DNA from: Pontederia crassipes
Taxonomy: Eukaryota; Streptophyta; Magnoliopsida; Commelinales; Pontederiaceae
DNA: 64,000 nt
Direction of reading: 5' to 3'
Assembly: GCA_030549335.1 (NCBI GenBank)
Contig: CM060191.1
Location: 60,151,947-60,215,946 of the forward strand
A program made the position numbers and the translations under genes. Below are positions 47,075 to 59,454 of the stretch, in pieces. Under the pieces are notes generated by a model. That model was not told the origin of the DNA. It did no database searches and saw only the letters and a list, made by a program, of their open reading frames with translations. Position 1 is the first letter of the stretch, and each line of letters starts with the position of its first letter.

Positions 47075-48032
47075 GGGAAACTATGCAAGCACGAACTCGA
47101 AGGTCTAAAGAAAAACAATTGTTTCAAAAAAATTTGCATATAAATAAATATAACATTTTATTTAGAATTTACTTTTGAATTTATCAAATTCAAAATAAGC
47201 ATTCAACTTTTATCATTGTTAACTTATAAATAATTAAATTATTTCTTGAATAATTGTTGGTCTTAGATAACATTTTATTAGTTTAAAGTAAGTAATTATT
47301 GAGTCTCTTAAGTAATTATTCTATAGGTAATATATGGATTTCAATAAGCATCAAATATTTTATCGTATTATTTTATATTTGTACAACTTATCTAAAAAGT
47401 AAAAGGATCAAAACTATCAATATTGAAGTTATTATTATATTGTAAAGACTTTCAAGGTTAAAATATTATATTTTAAAAACCTCATTATCTAGTTAAATAA
47501 GATTAGTTGAGGTATTGTTGTCTATTAAAAGAAAAAAATATTAGAAGAATTGATAAATAGGGGGGAAGAAAGAAAGAAAATATTTAGTTCAATATTTAAT
47601 TATTATTAGAGATTTAATGAAGGAGAAATGAATATAAAAAGTATTTGAAAATGATATTATTTAGCTATGAAATTAATAATACCAATATAATAAGGGGCCG
47701 GTGGATGTGCAACTAATGCTTTAGGCTGAAAAATACAACCGTTTATGCCAACCTTTAGATATAATGATGATTATCTTCATCTTTCGGCTTGGATGGAAAA
47801 AGGATTACCCTTTTGCACAAATTCTTGGTCCCAAGACAACAAGAACATCTCTTGCTTTCCTCTTCATTGGCAAAAGAGACGATTGGAGTCCTATGGGATG
47901 ATTGTAATGCTCACAAAATTCATCCTTCTATCATGTGACAATTGAACTTATTTTGGTTCGCGTTACCTACAACTTCTTCTTGAGCTTTTCTTATATAGAA
48001 TGCATAAACGAAATAACTTTTAACCATTCTTT
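47075..48032. other. AT-rich intergenic DNA, no gene seen
   Basis: The 66-codon frame at 47745-47945 has no known motif. Confidence 0.5.
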
Positions 48033-48540
48033 CAATAGAAGAAATATGTCAAATAGCGATTTGAATTAGCGACACAAATGTGGCAACTCTAATTTGATGT
48101 CCATAGCATCCAAATAGTGACGATCTTGGGTTGACAAAATGAGATGCTAAGTGCCTCCCCGTATGATTTATTTAGCATCGCATTAGCTTTACCTTACCTT
48201 GGTGCTAAAGTCGACGCCATCGCAACACTACTTCGTCGCTATTATCATGCGTCAAAGCTAGATAATGTGCGATGGATTATAGCACTTTATTGGCGTCAAC
48301 AGGATAAGATGCTAAATTAGTGCCACCGTCCTTGCAATGCGAGTTAAAGAGGTGATGTTGACGTTGACGACGTGCGATGTATTAGTGTCGATAGGTTGTG
48401 ATGCTAAATTAGCATCACATCCACGGCAGTGTTAAGTTGACGCTAGTTTAAGATGTGATATTGGCGTGGCGACGCTATTGTGCAGCTCAAGTGACGCTAT
48501 TCTAATGCGTCGTCGAAGTGATGCCAACTTGTTATAATAA

Positions 48541-48544
48541 CACA

Positions 48545-48579
<35 letters not shown>

Positions 48580-48870
48580 TGTATTTAAGTAGGTAATGTT
48601 AATTTGTATAACTCTATATCTTACTTACACAATATTTTAATGAATAAATAGATTAAATATTCCTAAATATATATATGTTACCTACATATGTATTCCTAAA
48701 TATACATAAATACAAATACACATGTATGTACATAGATACAAATATACATATATAGTAATTATAGATGTATTGATGTATATAAACACAAATACACACACAA
48801 ATATACATAAATACAAATACACATGTGTGTGTATATTTTATATATAGAAAGAAAGAATGTTAACAATCTA

Positions 48871-48936
<66 letters not shown>

Positions 48937-48940
48937 ATAA
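48541..48940. repeat. Simple-sequence cluster (CATA, CT, TA, GT)
   Basis: CATA repeat at 48541-48573; CT at about 48872-48893, TA at 48894-48914, GT at 48914-48937. The 63-codon minus-strand frame across it is an artefact. Confidence 0.9.
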
Positions 48941-49625
48941 CATAGTACATTTAATTTATATATTGGTATGTCAATATATTATACATACAATATATATATC
49001 ATATATTAATTATAGATAAAATATTTTTATATTCTTAATTATGGAATTATGAGGTAATTATTTGACATGATCTTCTTACAAAAATTGAAATACACTTATA
49101 TTGTAAAAACTAATACAATTTAGTGACACTTTAGAGACACTAGAGTCTCAATAGAGTCCAAATAGTGTCGACAAGGCACTCCACGCTACAACAACGCAAA
49201 TTGGTGTCTCTTTAGTGCCACTATCTTTATCAACGCTACATTAGAGCCACTACAGTGTCGCATTAGAGTCGCCCCATGCTGGTGCTAAATCGGTTTCTCA
49301 CAAATGTGGTGTCGTGTCGACACTAATGAGTCGCTATACAATTTAGCCATGATGTAGCATCTCTTTAGCGTCGCAATGTTGACTCCCTATTTGTAGAACT
49401 TTAATGGATCACTTAAGATTTTGAATAATATCCTCATAACAGAAACAGTAAGTCATATTATCGGGCAACTCCATCCACGACAAGGTCTTAATGGTAGTTA
49501 ATTTACTTATCTCTTTTTTTTTTAATTGAGGAATGTGATTTATTATTTGATTGATCCCCATAGCATTCAACCAACTTTAATGGATCACAAAGCTTATGTA
49601 ACACACAATAAGACATATTTCACTA

Positions 49626-49760
49626 TATAATGTGTGTGTATGTATATGTATGTATGTATGTATCTATGTATGTATGTATGTATATATGTATATATGTATG
49701 TATGTATGTATATATGTATGTATGTATGTATGTATATACACATACGTACATACATATGTG
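49626..49760. repeat. TATG/TGTA microsatellite
   Basis: A nearly continuous TGTATGTA run with TATA interruptions, turning into the complementary ACATACA phrase at about 49737. Confidence 0.9.
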
Positions 49761-50104
49761 TATCTCTACATATGTTGATTTAATTAGGTAATATAAACTT
49801 ATAACTTTTGTTGATATAAACTTATAATATAAACCTATGTTGATTTAAGGGATATAATTTTCTTCATATTTTAATTAGAAAAAATTAAAGAAATGGTGTC
49901 TCTGTAGCCTCGACTTAGCATCGCAATTCTGCGATGCGAATTTAGGATCATGACAGCGCCAACTTTTCATTGTGTCTCTACTAATTTTTTTCATTTATTT
50001 TTGGGCTCCTTTTTAGCGATGAATTAGCGTCACACAATTTTGCGATGCTAAAAACTTGACTTAAATCCTTAACTTCTTCCTTCTTTATTGTTTTACTATG
50101 CTGC

Positions 50105-50640
50105 CTTTTTTGCCGCTCGAACGACGTCTGCAGCTTTGATGCCAACCCCGATCACCGCACTCCCCCGACCCAACGCCGGCTTCCTCCTCCTCTGACCCCG
50201 ATCCCGACCTCGACGCCGCCCTCCTCCTACTTCCCCAACTTCCGCCTTCGGCCTCCTACTCTGACCTCGATCACCGCCGCCCTCCTCCTACTTCCCCGAC
50301 TGTTGCCCTGCTCCTCCTCCGACCCTGACGCTGCCCTCCTCCTTCGACCCTGACGCCGATGCCGCTCTCATCCTACTTCACAGACCGCCGCCCTCCTCCT
50401 CCGACCCTGACGTTGGGTCGCCGCTGACCCCAACGCCACCTAACTCCTCCTCCGACCCAGACATTGGGTCGTCATCCTCCTCTGACCCTCACGCCGCCCT
50501 CCTCCGACATCGCACCCGGACGACTTTGACATCGTACCCGTATGCGCCGCTGCTCTCCTCCAACATCATATCTCGATGCCGCTATCGCTCCTCTAATGTT
50601 GTCGCTCTGAATCTCACCGCGTTGGCGTTTCTAGTAAGTC
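50105..50640. other. Pyrimidine- and GC-rich repeat block inside the CACTA element
   Basis: Degenerate phrases CCCTCCTCCTCCGACCCTGACGCCG recur through the block in several lengths. It ends in TCTAGTAAGT, a possible splice donor near 50634. It may be the transcribed leader of the transposase gene or captured DNA. No clear start codon or conserved frame. Confidence 0.45.
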
Positions 50641-51205
50641 CCTACGTGAGCATTTTTATATTCTTTTTATAATTATAACTAACATGATTTATGTAATATA
50701 ATACCTTGTTAGCACGATGAAACTAATTAGTTAACCTTTGATAAATGTGCTTATATGTCAAATTGTGAGTTTATCATCTTTTTAAGTTTGTGGCATCTTT
50801 CCATTGTCATGTCTCGAGAAAATGTCAAATTGTGCTTAAATGTCAAATTGGGCTTACATGTCAAATTGTGAGTTTTGGGTCCTTTTAATTTGAGCTCACT
50901 AAACAAATGATTGACTCTTATATCCTATCTGAATCTATATTATTCCTAATTATGACTCAAATTCCAGGGAAAAAATGGTAAATTCCAATAAATTTTGGTT
51001 CAGATTCATCTTGAAACCAAATATGATCAATATTGTCATTAAATTTTGGTCTCTTTCAGTCATGTTCTCATTTTACTTAAAAAGAATGTGGATCAACATG
51101 CTTGGTAAATAAAATGAGAATATCGAAAAAAGAGACCAGAATATGATAATTTATTGATCAGTAAGAATTTATTAACATATGCCTTAATGTTGTCCATTAC
51201 AAAAA

Positions 51206-53172
51206 ATGACAAAGTCAGATGGTAGTTGGATTCGTCATTGGAAGGATAAGCGTGGTGTTATAATAGAATAATATAAGTATGGTATTGATTAATTTATTAA
51301 GATGACATATGAAAATAAAGGTGTTGATTTTTATGTGGCAAAATCTTATGTCCATGTCGAAAATGCAAATGTTATCAACAAAAAGTAAGTTATGATGTGG
51401 AGAAAGATTTATATTACAATGATTTCTTACTAAAATATACAAATTGGTTCTTTCATGACAAAGAAAGACAGAATAAAGAGACAATAGTTGATGCTAACAT
51501 ACATACTAATATGGGTGAGTCGAGCAATCCATATAGGGACATGGTATGAACAATGCAAGCAGAAAATGTATATATATCAATTATCATTAGTTTAATTGTG
51601 TATTACACTAATGATTTATTCTGTACCAGGGCCCGTTGATCATGTCGGACCTTTTCAACCTACCTTAGTTGCAGCGGATGATGATTCCTCTTTGGCAAAA
51701 AAGAGGGATTCCACAATAATGGAGTGTTCATGGTCAACAACATTGTTTGGTCATAACTTAAATAAGTTCTATAAATTTTATTATAGTTTTGCTTATAATC
51801 ACAAAATTAATTCTTCTTTGTAAATTACAGGATCACTTTCATACCCGCTTCTACCGTGTGTGTTGTCAGTGCTCTTGTCCTAGCCCACTTACTGGAAGGG
51901 ACAAAATCATGGAAAGATGTTCCAATTCAAGTGTGGATGACATCTTTTGGACGTTTACCGTATGATCTTTTTTTACGTTAGATAATTTGTTTTATATTAT
52001 TTTTAAATTACTAAATTTTATAATATTTTATAGGAAGCATATTAGTTTCGTCCTGAGCTCAGTTTGGGGATGAGCTTCGAGGAGGTAATTGTGAAATTGC
52101 TCTGAAATTGACTATATAAGTTTCGCAAGACCATCACTTCTGTCGACCTCAGTTTGGAGCATGCAAAGGTGCCCAATGCATATTAGGCGCCCAATTTGAG
52201 AGTTGTTATGTGGAAAGTTGTAAGTTTATATTTGAATTATTTTTATTAAATTTATAATTTTATAAAGTCTAAGTATTTGATGTTGATACACGATGGATGA
52301 AGAATGGTTGAGAAATTCTAAAAAGGCAAAAGTTAACAAACTTTCGAAGCCGAGACCCACATCCACATAGGTGGGTCGATTCGATTTGACGAGCATCGGT
52401 GGCGCGCGATAATGTAGATACAAAATCGAATAATCAAACTTTTATCTTATACTTACTTATTTTTGTAAAATTGAAACTTTATTGCAGGAGGAAAAAGAAG
52501 GCAATCTTGTCGATTTTTGTGCAGTCTATGAGTCCATGCATAAGAGCAGGAAGACGAATGACAGTCTCTCTCATTGCTTTGGTAAGTCTTATAACATGTT
52601 CATTTTGGTTGTTTGCATTAGTGTAAATGATTTTTTAAATGTGTAATGTTTAAATCTTTTAGGATGCATATAATGAGAAGATAGCTAAGAAGTACGGAGA
52701 TGATCCTAATACTTAGCCACCAAGTAACGCACCTCCAAAACTATTCATGTTTTTAATGTTATATAACACTTTATGTATTTATATGTTTTTTAATATTATA
52801 TAATTTATATGATTTATAATGTTTATATGGTTATATAATTTTTTCTATTTTGTAGATGACGCTACTTTTTGGGAGGAGGTGGTTGGCACGACACGAGGAG
52901 GATACCTACGTGGTTTAGGCACAGTCGCTCAGGTTCCTAGAATGAGCAGAGGATATGCAGGTGGCCCATTTTCTCCGAGTTCATCCGTCGCATTGGACAA
53001 CATCAGGGGACTTATCTCGGAGCAGCTATCTCAACAGCTAAAGCAAACAACTTTCTCAGCAGTTTCCTCAGCATTTGGCTCCAATCTTGCACCTGATTCA
53101 GACCATGCTCCAGCTGCAAACTCAGTCTCGAGGCCAAGGACCGAGTACGTCCGGGTAGAATGTCAGAAATGA
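51206..53172 (+). pseudogene. En/Spm-type transposase remains (Transpos_assoc and Transposase_24-like)
   Basis: From ATG 51206 the frame reads MTKSDGSWIRHWKDKRGVII, then after stops YGID-stop-FIKMTYENKGVDF. A shifted frame gives LCPCRKCKC, the CPCxxC of the Transpos_assoc domain, followed by YYNDFLLKYTNWFFHDKE. A later exon from 52488 (after ATTGCAG) gives NLVDFCAVYESMHKSRK, then DAYNEKIAKKYGDDPNT-stop, and from 52857 DATFWEEVVGTTRGGYLRGL, the C-terminal motif of Transposase_24-type proteins. GT...AG introns are visible (for example 52582-52662) but phases no longer agree. The central DDE domain (Tnp2) is absent. Several stops and shifts: dead. Confidence 0.75.
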
Positions 53173-54645
53173 CATTGACAATGATATTAATTTAGCATAG
53201 AAACTTTTGTAACATTTTGATACCTATTATAATATTTGATATGATTTTGTTAGGATGTTTGATATGATTTTGTTATCTTATTAACACTCTTGTGATGTTT
53301 ATTAGTTTTCACATGCATTACTCTTTATTATCATTATGATGAATGTGAAGAATGCATTATATATATGCTTGTACAATTGTAAGGTGAGGGAAGAGAAGAA
53401 TACGGGTGGAATGGGGCAAAATAATTAGTATTTAGCGTCACATTAGCGACGCCAAAAAATTGGGCGCTATTTGAACATATCGTAAGTGGCGTCATTTTAG
53501 CGCAACAATAGCGTCGCAAATATTAGCGTCGCACCTGAGATGCCTCACGACATCACTTTGGCGCTACTATAGCATCAAGATAACGTCACATCTTAGCGTC
53601 ATTTGGGCATCTACATAGAGTCGCAATATAGCGATGCATTAGCGTCACATTAAGAATTACTATAACACCATATTAACATCCCAATAGTGTCGCTAGTTCA
53701 GTGCCACTTTAGCGTCGACCTAGCGACGCATTTTACTGCCTCGCAATGACACTTTTTGCATCATCATAACATCATAGTAGCGTCGACTTATGGCACTAGT
53801 AGCGTCGTCTTTGGCCTTGGCACCATTGCGACACTAATAGCTACTGAACATCGACATCTCATCTCTGCGACGCCACGTCGATGTAATGTGTGGCTATTTT
53901 TTTACCCATGCTTTAGTGCCGTGTTAGCTACATATCTTTGATTGACTATTCGACATATTTCCTATAGTGTTTAATAGAGATCGGAAGCTAACTTTACTTT
54001 CATTTCCTACTAGTCATTTCAAGGTTGACTAACTTCATAATAACTATTAAATTAAATGATAATAAATAGTCATTATGATTTAATCCCAAGTGCGCTTGTC
54101 ATCATCATGAATTTTGTCACTACACACACCTCCATCTCTACTTCTCATGTTCAATTATCTATGGGATTCAAATACAGAGAAATAAATTTTTTTATGTGTG
54201 GCGAAACTCAAAACATAAGATAATACAAATCGATATAGATTCCTAATAGATATTAAAGAATTAAATTAATTATAGGTAATAAAATATTTCTCAATGCAAT
54301 TAAAGTTTATTCAACGAACTTTACCCTTTTATTAATTATCAATGAACTTTACATTTTCATGTATTGCCAATGAACTTTTAACTTTTTTCAAGGAATAATA
54401 CTTTATCAAATGCCAATAAATTTTATTAATTGCAAAAGATCATTGTACTTTAACCAATGATTTACTTCATTTCTTCTTTAGACAAGACAATTATTCTTTT
54501 TTTTTTTTCATGTTGCACTACATCTTTTACTTTAAAGACGATTACCTTATATACGTCTATGTGTGTGTTGTCCTATGTGAGCTCATCTTATTAATGGATT
54601 GTCATAGCACTTTTCATGTAAAGGTGTATCTGTCACTCCCAATGG

Positions 54646-54935
54646 AACTTTTGACCTATGAAGAATATAGAAGTATTTGTCACTTTAAAGCAGAGAATTT
54701 TGGGTCCATGGACTTATAAGAAGTCACTTCTAAGCGAAGCTATTACCCATGAACATGGGAAAGTATCTGCTACTACGGATCGAGACTGTTAACCCATGAA
54801 CTATAATAGAAGTATCCCCCTCCCTCGAGCGGGGTTTTTAACCCATGAACTATTAAGCAATACTACCATCAGTACAATTAAGCAGGGCTTTTGACCCATG
54901 AACAATTAAGCAATACTACCATCAGTACACATGGT
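54646..54935. repeat. Degenerate tandem repeats around TTTTGACCCATGAAC
   Basis: Copies at about 54655, 54745, 54792, 54841 and 54893. The last two units are nearly identical (ACCCATGAAC then ATTAAGCAATACTACCATC, period 52). Confidence 0.8.
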
Positions 54936-56647
54936 GATCAATTACAACTTTTATTTATTTAGCTAGTTACTTATTTTTGAAAGCTTTAGTTTAAAAAATT
55001 ATGAATAAGGGTAAAAATATCATTTAACATAAAAAATCATGGGATAATAATTCCTAAAAAAACACTTAAACTCGGGTTAGACAAGGTGAAACTTGGACAA
55101 CAAAAACATGCTCGGTTTGAGTCACTCTTACTTATTTTTCCTCTAACTTATCATGTAAACTTGGGTCGGGTGGTATGGAAATCTAGGTTGAGCCGCGATT
55201 CATCGCGGATCATCCAAGCAAACCTTTTTTCTATTTTAACTAAGAACCCATTCCTAGTCTTACGAACATATATCATGTCGTTACATTGAATGTTTGAAAC
55301 TTCATTTTCTACTTCTACATAGAACTTGAGTCGGATTACATAGAATCTGGGTGGAGTCGACATTGAATCCAACAGAAATAACGTCAGAAAAACATCGTAG
55401 AACCTGGACGAGTATGGTCAACTCGGGCTAGGTTATTTTCCCAACTTTGATCGAGATTTTGGATACTTCTTGATGCATTGCCTTATGGAACTTATTCATG
55501 AATCATATGAGAATATAAATTAAATATTATTATTTTTAACTTCATTATTCTATTAAAAAATATATCCAAAAGCGAAATCAGAAATTTGTATACCTTTTAA
55601 AGTAGAACTACTTGCAACCTAAAACTCTAGGCCGATTTTTAGATAGCCATGCTTTCTTTCTCGCGTTGATTTCAATGTCTTTCTATAGAGCAATCAATCC
55701 CAAAGAGATGACTAGAAGTTGCATATGAGCACGGATAATGAAGAGAAAGATGAATTGAAAGAAACCACTAAGGTCATATTTGTAAAAAATATCTCCAAGT
55801 TTCTCTTTTTATCTTTCAATCATACTTGTGATCCATAACTGATCTTTTATTTTTTCTAAATTTTTAGAATTAAATAATTAGTTAATATACATATTTTTTA
55901 TTATTTTTTTAAATCTAAAAATAATAAAATAATATTATTTTAATTCATGAATATTTTGAGCACAGAAACTATTATTTTATCCCTATTAGAAGTGCTTTAT
56001 AAGTTATTTTAATCTAGTCACAACTCCTATCAATTATTATTTATTTTTTTCTCTTCTCATCTCTTATCTCACTATTCTTTTATTTCCTTTCAAATTTTAA
56101 TTATCTCTAACAAATTTTAATTATCTCTAATAAGTTATTAATTTTTTAATTATAAAAAGTAATATTTATTTTCAAAAAGATTCGAGGTATTACATCTACA
56201 GCATAACTGATAGTGCTATTAAAAATGACAGCATGGTTAGGCCGCTAAGGAAGCAGACGAGAGGTCGTTCATCATAAGTGAAGGCTAATGAGAAGTTGTG
56301 AGCAAAATTTGGAGAGCTTGAGATGGAGTCTATTACCTGTGTACGTACGTGCATGTGCTCTCGCAGCAGCTCAGGATCGCCCAAGACTGCCTACATGTAG
56401 AGGTAAAATTGGAGCCAAATTACATGTTGCGGATGCCACTGCAATTTGCATCAGATTATATTACAGTGATCAATTTGTCTTTTGATAGCACAGTTTTGGA
56501 ACAACTCGGAAAGGCACACAAAGAGAACTTAAAAGTTCCCAAAGTCTGAAAATCACTAGACGCCCCTAGCTCTTTATCAAGTGTAGGAGAAGCGAGATGA
56601 TGTCGTCTGTTGACGAGCTATACTGTAACACATACAGATACCACAAG

Positions 56648-56653
56648 AGAGGG

Positions 56654-56739
<86 letters not shown>

Positions 56740-56760
56740 TGCAGAGAGAGGGAAATTGGA
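56648..56760. repeat. GA microsatellite, about 85 bp pure
   Basis: An uninterrupted GA run from about 56651 to 56735, with GAGAGA scraps on to 56770. The poly-SL and poly-RE frames across it are artefacts. Confidence 0.95.
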
Positions 56761-57552
56761 GAGAGAGATATGAGATAGAACTAAAAATGTGATCTTTTTA
56801 CTAATACTGATGCTAGTCTTCATGAGGAAATGAACGATTGCTGTAAATTATAATTCAATAGGTGAGTGGCACATTCCTTTTGCAGATATAATAAACAGAA
56901 GAGCCTCAAAATTAGTGGAGGCCTTGCTTGAGTGGCTTCGCTTCATTCAACGCTAAGTGCATCCACCACCTTTGAGATACGAACCAAAACCTATATATTA
57001 TATACTTTAGGATCGACCAACGCCTGCACGTGGTGCATATACTTGGACTGTTAGATTAAAAGCTTTTTGAGTTTTTTTTTAATGAGATTTATGCGCTTAT
57101 TTATTTATGCACCTTTTTTTATAGTAATGACGTCATGAGTTCTCTTTATAATAAATAAAAGTATGCATAAGTTGCATAACAATAATGTGATTCAAGCGTT
57201 CCCATGCCAATAGAAATTTGTTTGGCAGCCATCTAAAGCAAATAAACGATTGTGGTAGGTGCCCATGATTTCTAAATCTTTCCCCTCTTCTTTTTTTTAT
57301 TTTTTTATTTCCTTGTGAAAAAAAATAGCACCGCATAATAAATAATAAATATTGAATATTGTGACCTTTGGAAAAAGAAGGGTGGCGGCAACGGCGTGAC
57401 AGGCTTATAAACAAAAGGGGCCCACAAATGTGCCGCCCACGTTGGCAGTAGCGTAAGGCATCGACCAACCGCAGCAGGAGGTCAAATGGGCCCACGTCAA
57501 CCCACCCAGCTGCGTGGCCACGAACAATTTAAGATTTGATCCTTTCAGCCGT

Positions 57553-58175
57553 GTGTTCGGTAGGAGAACACGAGTTGGAACAAGAGGATTTATTCTTATT
57601 TTTACATCTAAATATTTTGAGAAATTTATTTTGATCAAAATTTTAAAATCATCTTAAATTTTGAGAAATTTTATTAATGATTGCACATGATTAGTTATAT
57701 TTTATATTTATCAAATTTTGCATAAAAATACACTGTAATAAATTATAATTAAATCTAATATTCTAAATGTTAATAATGAGAAACGTTAGTTTGAGATTAA
57801 ATTATTATTGAATTAATATATTTGTTAAAAATAAAACAAACTATACCAATCGACTTTATAATAAATTATTTCTTTGTTCAACTAAAATGATTTTATTATA
57901 TTTATTATCTTATTTAAAATTATCCTATTTTATTTCACTCAATTATTAGATTATATTTTTTTTACATTAATGTTTATTTTTTGTGAATATATTAAATAAT
58001 TGCATAACGTTACTTAATAATATATATAATTACATGATTAATTTTGTTATTTTACTTTTTCTTTAAGCACTGTTTGTTTTTTATCATGAGAATATTTCAC
58101 TTTTGTTCCTGCTACAAGAACAAAAAACATTCTTCTAATTCTTATCAGCCTTGTTCCTGTACCAAACTAATATTT
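57553..58175. mobile_element. MITE-like element with TGTTCGGTA/AGTTTGGTA ends
   Basis: Left end TGTTCGGTAGGAGAACACG and the complement of the right end AGTTTGGTACAGGAACAAGG are an imperfect terminal inverted repeat around a 550-bp AT-rich core. Noncoding. No target duplication was resolved. Confidence 0.55.
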
Positions 58176-59436
58176 TGACGAGTCATATAAAATTGGTCTA
58201 GTTTCCTCCATTGGTGCATTATTGATTTAGTTAATCAATACCTTATATCGCTACTAAAATAAATTACTAATATTAAAATTATATATAATCTTCTATACTA
58301 TATTAAAAGGAGAGTACTTTGCATGAGGAAGTGATATTTGGCATTATAATATGTTGTCATGTGTCTTTAAAAAAATTTACAAAATATATGTTTGAAAGAA
58401 TAGTAATTGAAATGTGTAATAGTTTAACTAACAATCAATTAATATTATTAATAATTAATATGTATAATTTTTAGAATCTGTAACTGTATAACATATAATA
58501 GATAGAAACTAACTTGGTATTAGTATATTGTGCCATGTGTCCTTAAAGGTTTTTGAAAAAGATATAAATATTTATTAATGAGTATATGCACGTACTCCAC
58601 CACCTAATTAACATACATAGTAATTATGATATGTAATTGTTCAAGTAAAAACTAATCGTGGATAAAAAAATATGTGTCCATGTCGTAATAATTATAAAAC
58701 TTCTAAAAAAATAGATAGTTCATTTTAATAATCAACTAAATAGTTAGAGTCTTATAGTAACCGAATCAAAATATATTTTGTGTTAATAGATACTGATAAA
58801 AATTTTGATAGAAATGACAAGCAAATGAATACTTGCAATTATGAAAATTATGAAAATCTTAACATAATAATACTTCATGCAATTATGAAATTTAAAGTTA
58901 ATTTTATTTTATACTATTATAAATATGTCATTGTAATAAAATAGGAAATTATAATAATATTATAAAAATATTACGTAGTCAATATCAAAACTTACAAATA
59001 TAAAAGAAATAAATATTATAATAATGTGATATTGCAATATGGGCCTTAACTACCCATCAGCAAGGCATAATACTTGAAGAATCCATATGCATAGCCAACT
59101 GCAAGTTTGCAGTTGCGTGAAAAACATGAACTCATAACTGCTTTTATTGGCATCTATATAAAGAAATGGTGGCACTTTGGAATCTTCATTGGAGCATGTT
59201 GTTTGACATAGTGGAAATATCCATTAGAAGTATCAGGTATCTTGAATCTTGATAATTGACATATTATTCTTTGTATAATTTATTTGTTATAATCAGTTAT
59301 TTTTTCTTAATCAGTATAATCTATTAAAAAAATCTGTATAATTCATTGTTTTTCTTTTCTTCTCAATGTGTTATGTGTACAAGTGTAATATTCAGTTCCT
59401 CCCATTGTCTTATAGTGTCTATTAATTATTATTATA
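58176..59436. other. AT-rich intergenic DNA, no gene seen
   Basis: No reading frame or border of note. Confidence 0.5.
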
Positions 59437-59454
59437 TAATTAAAAACTATTAAA

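Larger units (their letters stand above)
48033..53969 (+). mobile_element. CACTA (En/Spm-type) transposon, 5.9 kb, decayed
   Basis: The complement of the right end starts CACTATAGGAAATATGTCGA; the left end, CAATAGAAGAAATATGTCAA, is the same with a few changes. TTT flanks both sides (48030-48032 and 53970-53972). Both subterminal regions (48050-49400 and 53420-53940) are packed with AGCGTCGCA/TGCGACGCT phrases, with more at 49890-50050. The interior carries remains of En/Spm proteins at 51206-53172. The left flank is inflated by microsatellites. Confidence 0.85.
53973..57552. other. Intergenic DNA with two repeat arrays
   Basis: Apart from the arrays listed separately, there is AT-rich DNA. 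CTCGGGT/TTGGGTCGGG phrases at 55070-55440 resemble those at 28190-29000. The GC-richer stretch 57360-57540 (GGGCCCACAAATGTGCCGCC region) looks low-copy but has no convincing frame; its 120-codon minus-strand ORF shows no motif. Confidence 0.45.

Noticed and set aside
47745-47945. 66-codon plus-strand frame
   Set aside because: No motif, and the surrounding DNA is noncoding in composition.
56566-56823. Poly-(SL) protein frame
   Set aside because: Pure GA/TC microsatellite translation.
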